Below are positions 40,501 to 51,626 of a DNA stretch of 64,000 nt, piece after piece (within the stretch, counting starts at the first letter, position 1; every line of letters starts with the position of its first letter). Below the pieces are notes generated by a model. It searched no databases. It was not told the DNA's origin and worked only from the letters and a program-made list of their open reading frames with translations. The DNA comes from Acorus gramineus (Eukaryota; Streptophyta; Magnoliopsida; Acorales; Acoraceae). The stretch covers positions 6,859,786 through 6,923,785 of the forward strand of contig CM060855.1 of assembly GCA_030737835.1 (NCBI GenBank). Reading direction: 5' to 3'. The position numbers were made by a program, and so were the translations under genes.

Positions 40501-43500
40501 TTTCTATATCTGGTGGTTTGTGGAACTGTGTGTGACTCCATCTCTGCAATAGATATGACACCCAAGCCCTTCTCATTTTGGCAGAAAAATAGTTTTGGAA
40601 GTGCTGTATCTGACACTCACTGTGTGTGGCATGGCAAACATGTCTATGTTTTGTTTGACAGATTACTACACACATTAATCTCTGACCTGAAATGCCTGTA
40701 GGTGTTAATAGTTATTTACTTCTAAAACATCTGGTCTTGATTATACAAATTCATTGTAGGAAAAGTATTATCCACAATTTATCTGACACCTGTGTGATAA
40801 AATGTCAATCCATGAGAGTGATTAATTACTTATCATGTTTAATGAACATCTTTGTTGGGCCTGATATTTTGCATCACTATCTTTGCTTTGCTGAAATATT
40901 TCTCAAGTATAAATCTTTTATTTATTTATAAATATGTCTTTTTTCCTATTTATTTGTAATAATGTTCTCTGAATTTTATGGAGGAAATCCTTCGCAACTT
41001 TCTTGGTGTTTCTGACAGAGTTCGCTGGAATCTCTGGCGAAGAAGAACCTCGACATGGAGCATGAGCTTTGCGAGACACGTAAATGTAATAATGAGTCGT
41101 TGAAAAATTTGCATGATGTGGAATCAAGATTTTCGCAACTCCAGCAAAATTTGCAAAGGTGCTTCTTGTTTATTGATTTTTAAATGTCATACAATTAGAA
41201 AACTCGCTTTGTTGGATTTTTCTGTTGCTTACAATTTGAATTTCTATGCAAATTCTTAATTTTGTCGTACCTCACCATGTTTTTAATAAAAATATTTATC
41301 TTGTGCTAATTTTATTGCTCTTATATTATTATATAAGAAAATTTTAAACTGTTTTGTTAATATCAGCTTGGAAGAGAAACTATCATGTCTTCAAGATGAG
41401 AACCATGTTCTGAGACAGAAAGCATCGAGCAACTCGCCGTTAAATAGGAGTACTGGTTTCTCGAAATACATTTCTGAGGTATTATTTTGTTGTTCATTTT
41501 GTTATGAATGATTGCATACTGTCTGGTATGTTATTGTTTGTACATTTGGGCTTATAATACTCCTGTGATTTTTTTGTGACCGATGCTATTTTAAAATCCT
41601 TATTGCCTTAAAACTAAATTTTCCTTATTTTTTTTATTTAGAAATACTCCGATGCTCTCATTCTTCCCATCAAAGATCAGAGACCCATCTTTGTAAGTCA
41701 TGCGCTTTTCTGTTAGTATAACAGCCATGCATTGTTGTATGTAAATTTCATTTAATTTAATTGTACATGCAGGAGAGTCCTACCCCTTCAAAAGTTATTC
41801 TTCCATTGCCACAAACTTTATCAGAATCGCGGAGATCAAAGATGACTATTGAGAAACAGGAGGTGATTTTATCTACTTTATTGTGGGATAACAGTGAACA
41901 ACTTGTTCAACTGAAAGTGATATGATGTGGGATGTGTTCCACCACATATTTCTCGTTAATATAGATGAACGGCTTGTTACTGTAATTTGTTTTATAATGT
42001 GGTCTCAAGTCGTATGATTTTATAGAAAGAATCTCTAATTTTTGTGCAGGATAACCATGAATTTCTTTTGAGGTGCATTAAGGAAGATCTCGGGTTTAAA
42101 GATGGAAAACCAGTTGCCGCATGTATCATATATAGATGTCTTGTTCACTGGCGTGCCTTTGAGGCTGAAAGGACCACTATTTTTGACCTTATAATTGAGG
42201 GAGTCAATGATGTTCTTAAGGTGTGCTAATTATATCTTATTTTTTTGTTGGCATCAGAATTTTAACATACATCCTATATATATATATGTATATATATTTT
42301 TCTGATTCTTCTCTTGGCATCAGTCCGTTTAGCTTGTTTAGCATTTCCTGAAGCATTTTCTGGCCTTTACCATTGTGTCAAACGCTTATCATGTAATCTT
42401 TTTGCAAAATTTTTAGGTTCTTAGAATTCTTACATGCATGATTCTTGTTTCAGGTGGAGGATGAAAATATTTTGCCATATTGGTTGTCAAGTGCTTCTAC
42501 ACTTCTTTGCCTTCTTCAGAGAAACCTGCGATCTAATGGGTTTCTTTCAACTCCTTCTCGGCGTTCTGCCATGGCTTCTGGATTAACTGGAAGGATGGCA
42601 CATGTAAGCTTTGCATTTGCTGCGGTTGTCTTATATGAATTCCTTGTTCATTCATGTTAGAGTATTAGCATAAACCATATAACCAATGTTCTCAGCAAAA
42701 AAAATTTGAAGCAGAATTCAAGAAAACCCTTTACAATTTATTGTTGATTAGCATCTAGAATTGTAATGTTAGTTTCATTGAAGAGATACCGAGACTACAT
42801 ACAGTTATGGATAATGATGATTTATATTTTTTGACAAAAGGTGTGGGACTGATGGTGACGAGTTGATTCAGTCATTCATAATGATGATATATATTTTCTG
42901 ACCGAAGGTGTGGGACTGATGGTGTGGAATTGGTTTTGCAATTCAAAATTGGCATCCATTTTTATTGGGATATGAGTGCACATGTTATTGTTGATTCTAG
43001 TTTATGCATACTGATCAAATATGCCGACTTTTATGTTAAATGAATTATATAGGTTTAAACCTCTTAATCTATCACTTAATACGATATTACAGATGAATAA
43101 TTTCCAAAACAGCTAATCCCACACAATACCCCCTCTAGTCAACCAGCGGTTCTAGGATTCAAACACATCCTGATGAGCACATTTAAAAAGAAGGATAAAC
43201 AGGATGGGGGAAATGGATATCCTTGCCTTAATCCATTCCCTGATCTGGAGAATCCATCTGGTTAGGGTTTGAACAGTATTGAGAATTTTGCAGTAGTGAT
43301 GTATTCTTACAGTCAACTCGTACTTTCAGAAAATTCACATCACCCCAGCACATTCCCTAAATCATAGTTTTTCTAAGTCCACAGTGAAAATCTTCCTTTT
43401 TTTATTTATGAGCATCACCACATAACTCCTTTGCTACTAGAAAATTATCCATCAGGAATCTCCCTTGCCAAAATAAGTAAATAAATAAATGGTGTCTGAG

Positions 43501-46500
43501 CTGCCTTCTTTAGCGTATTTGTTAGAATATAGAAACTATTGCATCACCACCATTGAAGAATTTAATGGGTCTGAAGTTCCCCACCACTTGAGGCCTCTAC
43601 ATTCGGGAATTATGTCCATATGACATTGAGGCATCCACAGCCTTGTTCTTCCCTTAGTAAAACAGTTGTGAAAACAATGTAAGATCTCTACTACCTCTGG
43701 TTTTGCCAAACCCCAGTACTCCTAGAAGAAGATCAAGGGGAAGTCATCAGATCTAGGGTCTCTCTCCCTCCCCCCCCCCCCCCCCCCCAACCACCACCTA
43801 ACCGAAGCTGCCTTCTTCAAAGGCATGTTCAATTTTAGCCTCCAGGTCCGTGGTTTTGTATGGCGTTCAACTCTTCATTTTGAACAAATAAAAATAAAAA
43901 GTCTTCCATCCCTGCTAAATGTGCTCCTCAAATGGTTTCTACGTGCTCCTTAAACTGTACTTGTTATCTTCCACACATTCAAATTTGAGCTTCAAAATTC
44001 TGTTCAGCTTCCTTTGAAGACTCAAATTTTTATTCCCATTTCTCACAGCCAACACGTAGAACCGACTTCTATCTCCATTGCAGCTCTCGGTGATGAATGT
44101 TCAACAAATCTTGTTTATCTGCATTTCTATATTTCTTTTCCTTCTCCAGTAGTTGTTCTTCTCTGAAATACCACATGAGGATCTGTTTGAGCAATTCAGT
44201 GTTTTGTTGATTTGTTGTTGTATTGATTGCCCCTCTAAGATTGTCCTCATTCTCCTGGCCAACATGAGTTCGCCCTTCCCTGCAACCCTCACTTCTGACC
44301 AAGATTGAGTCACCCTGTCCCTGAAACCTACCACTGAAGGCCACCAACTTTCAAAATGAAAACAGGGGAGACAACGTTGTAGTTGAGTTTAGTAAGTTGA
44401 AATATAAGAGTACCATGACAGTGATGTTCTCGTACTTGGATATATGAATTTTGACTATATAGATATATATGATGTGTGTTTGAATCCAAAACCTGATATT
44501 TTAAGATGCATTTTTTTGGGTCATATGGAGGCATTATTTATTGGATGATTCAGTAAAGATATGGGCCTGGTTTGATATTTTTCAAAATCGGTGTTTGATT
44601 TTTTTCTTTTTTGTATTGACGTCATAGTTTCTCTTGATTGCAGAGTTTAAGATCTCCATTTAAACTTATTGGATATGAAGAGAAGGAGAATGTTCCACAC
44701 GTAGATGCGCGGTACCCAGCTATTCTTTTTAAGCAGCAATTAACTGCTTGCTTAGAGAAGATTTATGGATTGATTCGTGATAACTTGAAAAAAGAAATAT
44801 CACCCCTTCTTGCACTGTGCATACAGGTAAGGGCAAAGGTGAATGGAATTTCCATTTGGGTGTCTTTGGAATACAATTGGATTGTAGTTGTCTAGATGAT
44901 AATGTTTGATTTGTTTCGGATTATTTTTAGGTGTGTGTAATTTGGCAACTCGTTTTGGGTATTGTTTTTGGTATTTTTTTTTAATAACATAAAGTGTGAA
45001 AACAAAATTCCGGTCCCCTGGTGGTGGTAAATTCTCAGTCTAGAATGTCTGTACTTCGATATCGATATAAATTTAGATAAGAAATGTTTACGTATTTCCT
45101 GATCATTTCTAAATGAAACAATGGACCGCAGTTTTCTTACGAACGTGAATGTTTTTTTTCTCTCTTGGATCTTGAAGTATGATGTATTTTTATGATGGAT
45201 TTTGTTGATACTGTGGACCTGTGGTGAATGAGTTTGCCTACGGAGCATTTTTTTTTTGTGGAAAAACACTCAAATCGTCGTAGTGACAGGGTATCATTGT
45301 TTTGAGATTTCTACATCTGATTGTTATAACGTATTTTATATTAAGTAATGGCTTGCATGATTTTCTCATGAATCTCTTTTTTGTATGTTCTGTGGTTAGG
45401 ATTTTTTTTTTGTGTGTTTGTTATTGTTGTGTTGGATTTGTTTTGTTTTTCTTTTGTATCTTTGTGCTTTATATAATTCATGTGTGTGTTATCTTGTAGG
45501 CACCCAAAACAACAAGAGGATCTACTGGAAGGTTATCTAAATCACCTGGAGGTGTTACTCAACAGCCTCTCAGCAGTCATTGGGATGGCATCATAAGATT
45601 CTTGGACTCTCTTATGGCCAGACTACGCCAGAATTATGTGAGTCAATTTCAAAGGCATATCTTATCTTGGCTGTGCAACTGAAAGGCATATGTCTGTGTA
45701 ACGTGGTATCTTTGAGCTATGAGTGATGTGCTTGTTGTGATCTATCAACATTTCTTTGTCTGCATCATTTTACATGGATAAACTAATCAATATTCTACTT
45801 TTCTGCATGAAATATCAGTTTGGAGTATGAGCCTTTGCCTTGTTTTTTTTTTGTACTCCGCAAGTTATTGACCTTTTTACTTGTAATTAAAATTAATGTC
45901 ATAACAGGTTGGAGGTCAAAAATTTTGTTACTGGCTTACTGGATGGGCATCGTAACTTGGAAAGCTATTTTTCATATAAGCATTATAAAATTCTGCCTGT
46001 ACAGCATTCAAATTGTTGAATGGTTTGCATGTACATTCTTTCCCTTTTACCACATAATTTTCTGTTTTAAGTTCTGAAGGTGGGAAAATATCTAAGGCAG
46101 AGCCCATTATAACTAACAGAAATGTGTTATGTACCGAGTTCTAGCTTTGTTGGATGGGAAGTCAAATGCATGATGTTGTTATGTGGTGATAGGCTTAGAG
46201 TTAGGTCACCATGAACTATGTTTGCTGTTTAATAAATTTGGCATCCATTGTTTTGGAAACATTTTACTTGTACATGTTAGTTGATTTTCATCCATTTTGT
46301 TCAAACAAATATTTCCAGGTACCCTCTTTTTTTGTCCGCAAGCTTATCACCCAGGTTTTTTCATTTATCAACATACAGCTATTTAACAGGTAACCATACT
46401 GATTCTCACATGAAATATGCCAAATACCAATTTTTCTTGCTGTTCATACTCTAGGCATTGAGCCAATTCATATGTTTCAGTCTTTTACTTCGTCGTGAGT

Positions 46501-47703
46501 GTTGCACATTCTCCAATGGTGAATATGTGAAATCTGGACTTGCTGAGTTGGAAAGATGGATTGCTAGCACCACCGAGGAGGTAAGTATTGCTTTACTTCT
46601 GAACATTTGAAAGTTTCAATGTCAGATTTGTGATGGCTTAAATTCTATTTCAGTTTGCAGGCACCTCTTGGCATGAGCTTAACTACATCAGACAAGCTGT
46701 TGGATTCCTGGTACTCTATATAACATCTTTTGGCACAAAGAGCAAATGTAGATTAGTTCATCTGCATCTCATGTTAGTCACTTTAATGATTCAGGTGATA
46801 CATCAGAAGAGGAAGAAGTCTCTGGAAGAGATCAGACAAGATCTTTGTCCGGTGCAGTATTTTGGTTACTTAGTGAAAGATTATATTTGCATTTGACTTT
46901 TTATGGTATCACTGGCTTGTGAAGCCATAGATACGTTGACTCCCATGTTATACTCAACTCACTTTCGAACACTGTCCTTGGTGATGTGCAGGTACTGACT
47001 GTCCGCCAGATATATCGCATAAGTACTATGTACTGGGATGACAAATACAGTACCCAGAGTGTCTCAAATGAGGCGAGTGATTTAAGTTCTCTTGCTGCTA
47101 ATTAATGTACTAGCTTATTAACTTGTTTACATTAATTGGCAGGTGGTTGCAAAAATGAGGGATATTCTAAACAAGGAAGCTCAGAATTTTTCATCTAATT
47201 CATTTTTATTGGATGATGACCTGAGGTACATTGCCTAATGGAATTTGTCTCCTCCATATTTCTAATGGTGTGCATCTGGTTCTGATTGGAAAGCTACAAT
47301 ACCCTAATACGTCATACTAATAAATTAAATCAATACATCAGTCATTTGATACTTCATAGAAAAAAATGACGGTGCGAGATTTACATTAAAAAAATTTCTG
47401 GTTACATCAAGATCTCATATTTTTGTTACATGGATAACCTCATCTAATTTGATTTGATTGGCATATGACTGCATAACACCCACCAGTTCTCTTACTGTCT
47501 GTAGTTTTATCTTTCTGTGGCCATTATTGTACGTGTCCCAAAACTGGTCATCTTCTGACAAGCTTTACTGTGATCACAGCATTCCATTTTCAACTGATGA
47601 TATATCAAAGGCCATTCCTGCTGTGGACCCAATAGAGGTCGAAGTTCCGTCATGCTTACGTGAAACTCCGGCTGCACAATTCCTTATTCAACAACCTGAT
47701 TGA
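16558..47703 (+). CDS. XI-I: Class XI myosin heavy chain, XI-I type, 39 exons
   Basis: A 39-exon model joins in frame to 1522 codons plus TGA at 47701-47703. It encodes a complete plant myosin XI: motor, six IQ motifs, short coiled coil and globular dilute-type tail. Details such as the motor exon with [20 protein letters not shown], the LHWxAFE-like tail block HWRAFEAE and the end [13 protein letters not shown] favour the XI-I branch over XI-K or XI-J. Class XI myosins move along actin and drive organelle traffic. Arabidopsis XI-I (KAKU1) is known to act at the nuclear envelope in nuclear shape and movement; applying this here is inference. Exon 1 is only ATG AAG, with the next in-frame ATG at 16661 as an alternative start. 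All borders are GT-AG except introns 15 and 37, which begin GC. Introns reach 4.6 kb and carry several transposons. Confidence 0.93.
18354..19240. mobile_element. Tourist-like (PIF/Harbinger) element in myosin intron 3
   Basis: The left end GGGCACGTTTGGATGCAGTG at 18354 is the imperfect inverse of the right end CAGTATCCAAACAAGCCC at 19223-19240. TAA flanks both sides, at 18351-18353 and 19241-19243, the 3-base target duplication expected of PIF/Harbinger elements. The 887-bp interior is AT-rich and non-coding, so the element is non-autonomous. Confidence 0.75.
20567..21262. mobile_element. TIR element with subterminal TATGCGG repeats in myosin intron 3
   Basis: The left side carries ATGCGGTATGCGGTTTGCG and ATATGCGGTATGCGGGAGTA near 20570-20640. 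The right side carries the inverted forms near 21220-21260: GAACCGCATATGCAGCCGC followed by ATATACTCCCGCATATACC. Multiple copies of TATGCGG close to both ends are typical of non-autonomous hAT-like elements. No exact 8-base duplication was found. The interior is non-coding. Confidence 0.55.
22431..22499 (-). mobile_element. tRNA-derived SINE head in myosin intron 6
   Basis: On the minus strand the sequence reads CACATGGCTCAATGGTTGAC, then after about 30 bases ATGGTTTCAGTCCC. These match the spacing and form of tRNA-like pol III A and B boxes. A second copy of ACCATTGAGCCATGTG occurs at about 22615-22630 after an A-rich stretch, so either two copies or a partial duplicate is present. It is a decayed SINE and not a tRNA gene, because acceptor and anticodon stems are not formed. 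Confidence 0.5.
22960..23284. repeat. Tandem duplication, about 163-bp unit, myosin intron 6
   Basis: Two head-to-tail copies start with CATATTGCATTCACACTATG at 22960 and 23123. They share GAGCCATCAGATGATTCTCA and TGCCTAATTTATCATTCTGC, with only a few substitutions and small indels. The high similarity indicates a recent local duplication in the intron. Confidence 0.85.
28700..28724. repeat. (AT)n microsatellite, myosin intron 16
   Basis: An uninterrupted alternation of A and T of more than 20 bases lies within intron 16 (27726-29602). It is probably length-polymorphic. Confidence 0.8.
29071..29514. mobile_element. Tourist-like MITE in myosin intron 16
   Basis: The left end GAGTGTGCGTTATGCAC at 29071 and the complement of the right end (GGGTGTGTTTGTGCC, reading in from 29514) are imperfect inverted repeats. 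TTA flanks both sides at 29068-29070 and 29515-29517. The interior contains subterminal words GGGAAATG/CACTTTCCC in inverted positions and repeated TTGTTTGTG words. It is a 444-bp non-coding element inserted 88 bases upstream of exon 17. Confidence 0.65.
31388..31968. repeat. Higher-order tandem repeat in myosin intron 18
   Basis: The word TTGATTATCAGG occurs at 31415, 31579, 31680 and 31845, spaced 164, 101 and 165 bases. Copies one and three continue AGTGTCAAATCTTTATTTTC; copies two and four continue TCCTTCAA. So a two-part unit of about 266 bases is itself duplicated. Each copy keeps CTTGGGT, CTGATTC and TGGCAATTTT blocks. No coding role is apparent. Confidence 0.8.
33120..37662 (+). other. 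Myosin XI-I neck: six IQ motifs, exons 20-22
   Basis: Exon 20 ends at 33239, exon 21 is 35214-35419 and exon 22 is 37543-37662. Six successive IQ-type motifs are visible: [75 protein letters not shown] and [15 protein letters not shown], ending at residue 880. Six IQs is the standard number for plant myosin XI and gives a long lever arm binding calmodulin-like light chains. Introns 20 and 21 are each about 2 kb; intron 20 contains a SINE. Confidence 0.9.
33640..33815 (+). mobile_element. SINE in myosin intron 20
   Basis: The left part has an A-box-like word GGTGAGTTGGCTAGCACC near 33645-33662 and a B-box-like word GTTAGATTCCCACCC near 33690, at tRNA-like spacing. The body ends in an A-rich tail GATAGAAAAAAAAAGAAG near 33802-33818. 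This is the structure of a tRNA-derived plant SINE in the sense orientation of the host gene. Flanking target duplications were not resolved. Confidence 0.6.
37879..38085. repeat. Tandem duplication, about 103-bp unit, myosin intron 22
   Basis: Two adjacent copies share GGCGCTTCTAAATAAATAAC, CTATAATAATAATATCATTG and TCTTAACAATCCCATTAACT with very few differences. In the same intron the first bases after the donor, GTACGATGGGTATAGCAT (37663), recur as GTATGATGGGTATAGCAT at about 37739, so the donor region itself was also locally duplicated. Confidence 0.85.
38532..41478 (+). other. Myosin XI-I coiled coil, exons 23-26
   Basis: Exons: 38532-38630, 39712-39933, 41019-41158 and 41367-41478, residues about 881-1071. 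The sequence is heptad-like, with stretches such as [20 protein letters not shown] and [18 protein letters not shown], and is rich in L, E, K and S. It should mediate dimerisation. Its length of under 200 residues is comparable to other class XI members. Confidence 0.85.
43140..44347 (-). pseudogene. Decayed LINE ORF2 (reverse transcriptase), antisense in myosin intron 30
   Basis: Read on the minus strand from high to low coordinates, LINE reverse-transcriptase blocks appear in the correct order. First comes a pre-RT region ([10 protein letters not shown] ... HHRELQWR, about 44070-44347). A degenerate PGPDGFP-like stretch lies near 43730, then NFRPI near 43575-43590, then [20 protein letters not shown] near 43410-43480, and [10 protein letters not shown] near 43205-43235. 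The last corresponds to the GLRQGDPLSP block, with Y for D. Stops and frame changes between blocks show it is dead. A run of 19 C at 43770-43788 interrupts it. Confidence 0.75.
43770..43788. repeat. 19-base poly-C run
   Basis: An uninterrupted C homopolymer lies inside the decayed LINE of myosin intron 30. Its length may be unreliable in the assembly. Confidence 0.8.
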
Positions 47704-49210
47704 TTGCTGATTAGCAACGAAGAGCTTTCCTTTTTGTCAGCTACACCATGTAGCGGTGATCTGCCCCCGGGTTTGATATTGGCAATCGGCATATGATCCT
47801 CGAAACAGATGCGGTTATTTTGAGCACTGCTGTGCTGCAATTTCAACTGGTTGTTCAGTAAGGATGCACCTCTCACACTTCCATGACGGGAGAGGTAGTG
47901 TACATTACACGTTAGACATTTAGGCAAGTGTACCATTGTAATGTAAATGTGATGATTCAGTGTTGTAGCTCCACTCCACCCTAATTACATTGAGAAACAC
48001 ATTGAAATGTTACTGGTTTTGGAAAGGTTAAGTATGGGCTGTTTTTTTTTCTGTTCATTATTCAATATATATGCTGGAAGATTTCAGTAATTTAGTTGAA
48101 ACTTGCACCTGTTGGACGAAAGGTTTTTTTTAATGTGCTCGTGATAATTGTTAACACGTATGTCCATTCCAACAATTTCAGTTATGATATTGTTGAAGGT
48201 GAACCATTCGTTTTGGTTTACATGCTTTTATGTTTCACTGCAAGATTATAGTTCCACTATTCAAATTAAGCCCTTTTTCCTTGTTTTTGTTCCTTGTTTT
48301 TGGTAAGAACGATGATACACTCAACCTGTTTGTAATCTTATTCATAACTCAAAAGCCATCCCTCAGTTGTCCATGCAAAGCCATAATGTAGTATATGCAT
48401 TGTATATTACACCATCATAGTATAAAGAATAATTTTTTTTTTTAAATCGCACTTATGTGTTTCGGTGCATACTTTACTATTTATAACAATTATACGTTAA
48501 TAAGAGAGTCTATTTTCAAAAAATAAAAGTAGTTAAGGTTGCACTAAGGCTAATCATATCATTTTCATTTTGAGCATGTCAAAATCAATATTTAAGTAAT
48601 AAAACACGTAATTTCATAACAAATAAAATATATAATTTAATGAATTATACAACTTCACTCATGTAAAAAAATAAAACATGTTTTATCCTGTAGTAAAATG
48701 TGACCACACATTATAATGAGAATTTCGCTGCCTTCACAACTATTATAAAATAAAATTTACTTGCATTTTTTTTGTCATAATACCACTAAAAATAGTTTAA
48801 TTATCTCTGTATTATAAAAAAATGCATACCACCGAACAAAATCTATACTCCTGAGTACTTGTCGTAGACAAACTTTGTGACCGCGCAGAACCAAAATGCA
48901 ACCTGTTGTAAATTCTACCCAAAGCTTACAGGATTCATCTCATATAACCAGTTCCACAGAAGAAGAAAAAACAAAAGTATTGCATACCTGTGTTTACAGT
49001 AACGACTGGAGAACAAGATGCCATTGTATACAAAGTAATAACAGACAATGACAACCGAGATAACCTCGACACGCATGGTGAACAGACAGTATGGAGTGAA
49101 ATAAAAAAGAAGCCTCCACATGCAGACACAGATCACCTCTTATTCTCTCGTGTATATGATCACTCCATGATGACCCTGAAACACACCCCATTCACAGCAG
49201 ATTGTACTCA
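47704..49210. other. Myosin 3' region and convergent intergenic spacer
   Basis: The stretch after the myosin stop should hold its 3' untranslated region, with AT-rich sequence from about 47930 on, and at the far end the 3' region of the minus-strand OXS3-type gene. The two genes converge tail to tail across 1.5 kb. No further gene is supported; the open frames on both strands near 48915-49214 overlap each other and show no domain. Confidence 0.5.
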
Positions 49211-51482
49211 CTAGTGTAACCCCTTTTGCTCGTCCATAGGGCTGACGTATGAAGCGCTCAACGACACGCCAGACAAGTCGGACAACGAGAAAGACCTCAG
49301 AGAAGATGAGAACGACTTTTGTGGAGGCGACGTGTTGTTATTGTCATCCCAGTTACTTCTGGTAGCAGTGGATAATGCTGACACCTTTAGTTGTGGATGC
49401 AATGGAGGAAGACGGGGCTGGTGGTTGTTGTGGCTCTCAGTGCTGCTGATAGGGGAACTGCTCCTACTGGAGTTCATAGGCCTTTTGGACAAGCCACCTT
49501 TGAAAGGTTTTATGTGGATGTTTCTATGCAGGTCCGAGATGTTGGCACAGGATAAGAAGATTTTGCGTTTGCGATTGAAGGGGTTCTCTGGTTTGGCAAG
49601 ATCTTTGGTTGACGATGACGAAGAGGAAGCGTCCGCTAGGCTTGTGAAGGACTTGGATTTACCGCAGTAGAATTTTGATATGCTTCTCCTGCAATAGATA
49701 TACATGGATGGATGTTCATGGAATGGACTGCTTGAGTAAGAAAATCAAAAGTGTAATGCTAGTTATACAAGTCTGATGTTTAACAAAATAACTAGCTAAA
49801 CACACGATATTAATGTTAGTGCTTCCACCTTTAAGTAGTTCTTTTTATCACTCACAATATCTCATCATATAGTAAAATTCTCCAAAACAATTGGTTTTAG
49901 AATAGATGAAATAATTTATAATTGTATAAGGACCCATTTGTCCAAAGAACTTGTAGATATGGAAGTCACGTATCAGTACACAGGGACAACAATATTAATC
50001 TTATTAGCTGATTACAATTAGCATGACAGTTATCTTATTATAGTTGGCTACTTGGCCATAAGGGAAAAGGATAAACCTTTTCAGACACTCATTGTAGCCA
50101 AGGACAATGTCCTAGCAACTTGTCTGATCTTTTACTTGCTTTTCTAAAGCAAGCCTTCAACCCAATTTTCTGCAAAGTGGTCCTTTCACAAATCAAAGTT
50201 GGCCAATAGGATATTCTATGGTGGTGGTAAATAGCAGGAATAGAGTGAGAACAAAGTTAGGGTATATTTTATGCAAACATGGTCAAATAGGCTGAGGGCA
50301 CACAAGTGCAAGAACTTTCCAAAGTCATACACTCCTACAAATTTCTTGTTTTTAAAGTTATGTATTAGAACACAGTTAAATCTTCTCCTATCAGCAAGAG
50401 AAAAACTTGAACCTAAGACCGTCAGTGAAGTGAACAGGGGGTACCTTTACCAACCTACTATAGTTAATTATTGTTCAACACATATTGTGCTTAATTCGAA
50501 CCAGTTAACTGTTATTTTAATTCCTTAAAGTATGTAAACATGTCTTTCTATTCATTAATCCTGCAGAATAGTTCCCCAGCCTATAACATCAAGAATCTTC
50601 ACATTAGGTGTTATCACATTTAGCACCTAGTGCCCATTCTCAAGGTCAGAGTTTAGCTTCCAGTGTTCTTCAAGGACAGCATAGTTTGGACTAAAATATA
50701 TCCTACCCTTACATAATTTCAACATTTCCTCCCTGCATTTACATGACACATTCAAATTTCATCATCCGTAGCAGCAAGTGGTGGCCACAACATAACCACA
50801 TTTGTTAAAAGTTAACTTTGTTGAAACATAGTCATGATCAACAGCAGATTTATCATATGGGTCATGTAATTTATCCTGGATTTACCAATACATACGTTAA
50901 GAAAAAAAAGATCCAAAACTACTTTTGTGAGATCCAAGACTAAATGGTGAGGTGCACCACCTATTTGAATTGATTTGTTGAAACTCTCTACAGTTATGTA
51001 ACATACAATGAATCAAACGATCTATAGCTGCACCACCCAAACAAATATGACTTCACAAAACAAAGAAGAAAAAAAACCATTTCAAGAAAACCAAAAAAAG
51101 TAATCCTTCACAATCCTCAAAACCAAAGACCCAATCCACAAACACCACAAAAACAAATCCCCCCAAAAAAAGAAAAGGAAGAACTTTAACGACTGACTGA
51201 CCTGATCGGAAGAGACTCCTCAAGAGCATCCATGGTGTCCAGAGGACCCTTATAAGAGCTCTGCACCTCCGTCTCCTCCGATGAACCCCCACCGTCCGAT
51301 CCCGTATCCGAGCAATCGCTGTCCCTCCCGATCGACGAGCTACACGACCCCTCCTCCTCCGCCGCCGCCGCCGCCTTATGAGGCGACCTGAACATCTGGT
51401 CTTCCGTCAATTTCCCCCCGACTTCCGCCGTCAGTCGCGGCCCGATCCCTCCGGTGAACATCCTATCCAGAGCGATCGACAT
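49211..51482 (-). CDS. OXIDATIVE STRESS 3 (OXS3)-family protein, two exons
   Basis: Exon 1 is 51482 down to 51202 and exon 2 is 49688 down to 49211, separated by a 1513-base GT-AG intron. The phase matches and the product is 252 residues. The N-terminal part has the acidic/serine stretch SCSSSIGRDSDCSDTGSDGG. The family hallmark crosses the splice site: EVQSSYKGPLDTMDALEESL followed by RRSISKFYCGKSKSFTSLAD (residues 94-113). A basic patch RKRK lies about 30 residues later and may aid nuclear import; the C-terminus is Ser/Pro-rich. OXS3 proteins are nuclear and are linked in Arabidopsis and Brassica to tolerance of oxidative and heavy-metal stress; the biochemical activity is uncertain. I see no catalytic motif. 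No gene number is assigned because the family has several paralogues. Confidence 0.85.
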
Positions 51483-51626
51483 CCGTTCGATCTTCCGAAG
51501 AGAAAAAACGTACGGTCAAAATTGATTCTTTTTTTTCTTTTTCTTTTTCCTACGACAAGAATTCACAGATAGACAGAGGAAAGGCGAAGCGATCGGGGTA
51601 ATAATAATTATCATCATTAATTAAAA
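51483..51626 (-). promoter_or_regulatory. 5' leader/proximal promoter of the OXS3-type gene
   Basis: The DNA just upstream of the OXS3-type ATG on the minus strand is short before a transposon begins at 51627, only 144 bases away. On the plus strand it contains a T-rich run near 51525-51550. The core promoter must lie here or inside the adjacent element. Confidence 0.35.

Larger units (their letters stand above)
41642..47703 (+). other. Myosin XI-I globular (dilute/DIL-type) tail, exons 27-39
   Basis: Exons: 41642-41692, 41773-41862, 42050-42220, 42454-42603, 44644-44826, 45500-45637, 46319-46389, 46481-46580, 46654-46710, 46795-46851, 46992-47072, 47143-47225 and 47580-47703. Residues 1072-1118 form a linker; 1119-1522 form the cargo-binding tail. 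Recognisable blocks are [20 protein letters not shown], the SPGG linker, [20 protein letters not shown] and [20 protein letters not shown]. The C-terminus [20 protein letters not shown] is typical of the class. The tail selects cargo; in Arabidopsis XI-I it contacts nuclear-envelope WIT proteins. Confidence 0.9.

Noticed and set aside
48915-49214. Overlapping small frames on both strands between myosin and the OXS3-type gene
   Set aside because: Mutually overlapping, compositionally unremarkable and probably within the 3' region of the minus-strand gene.
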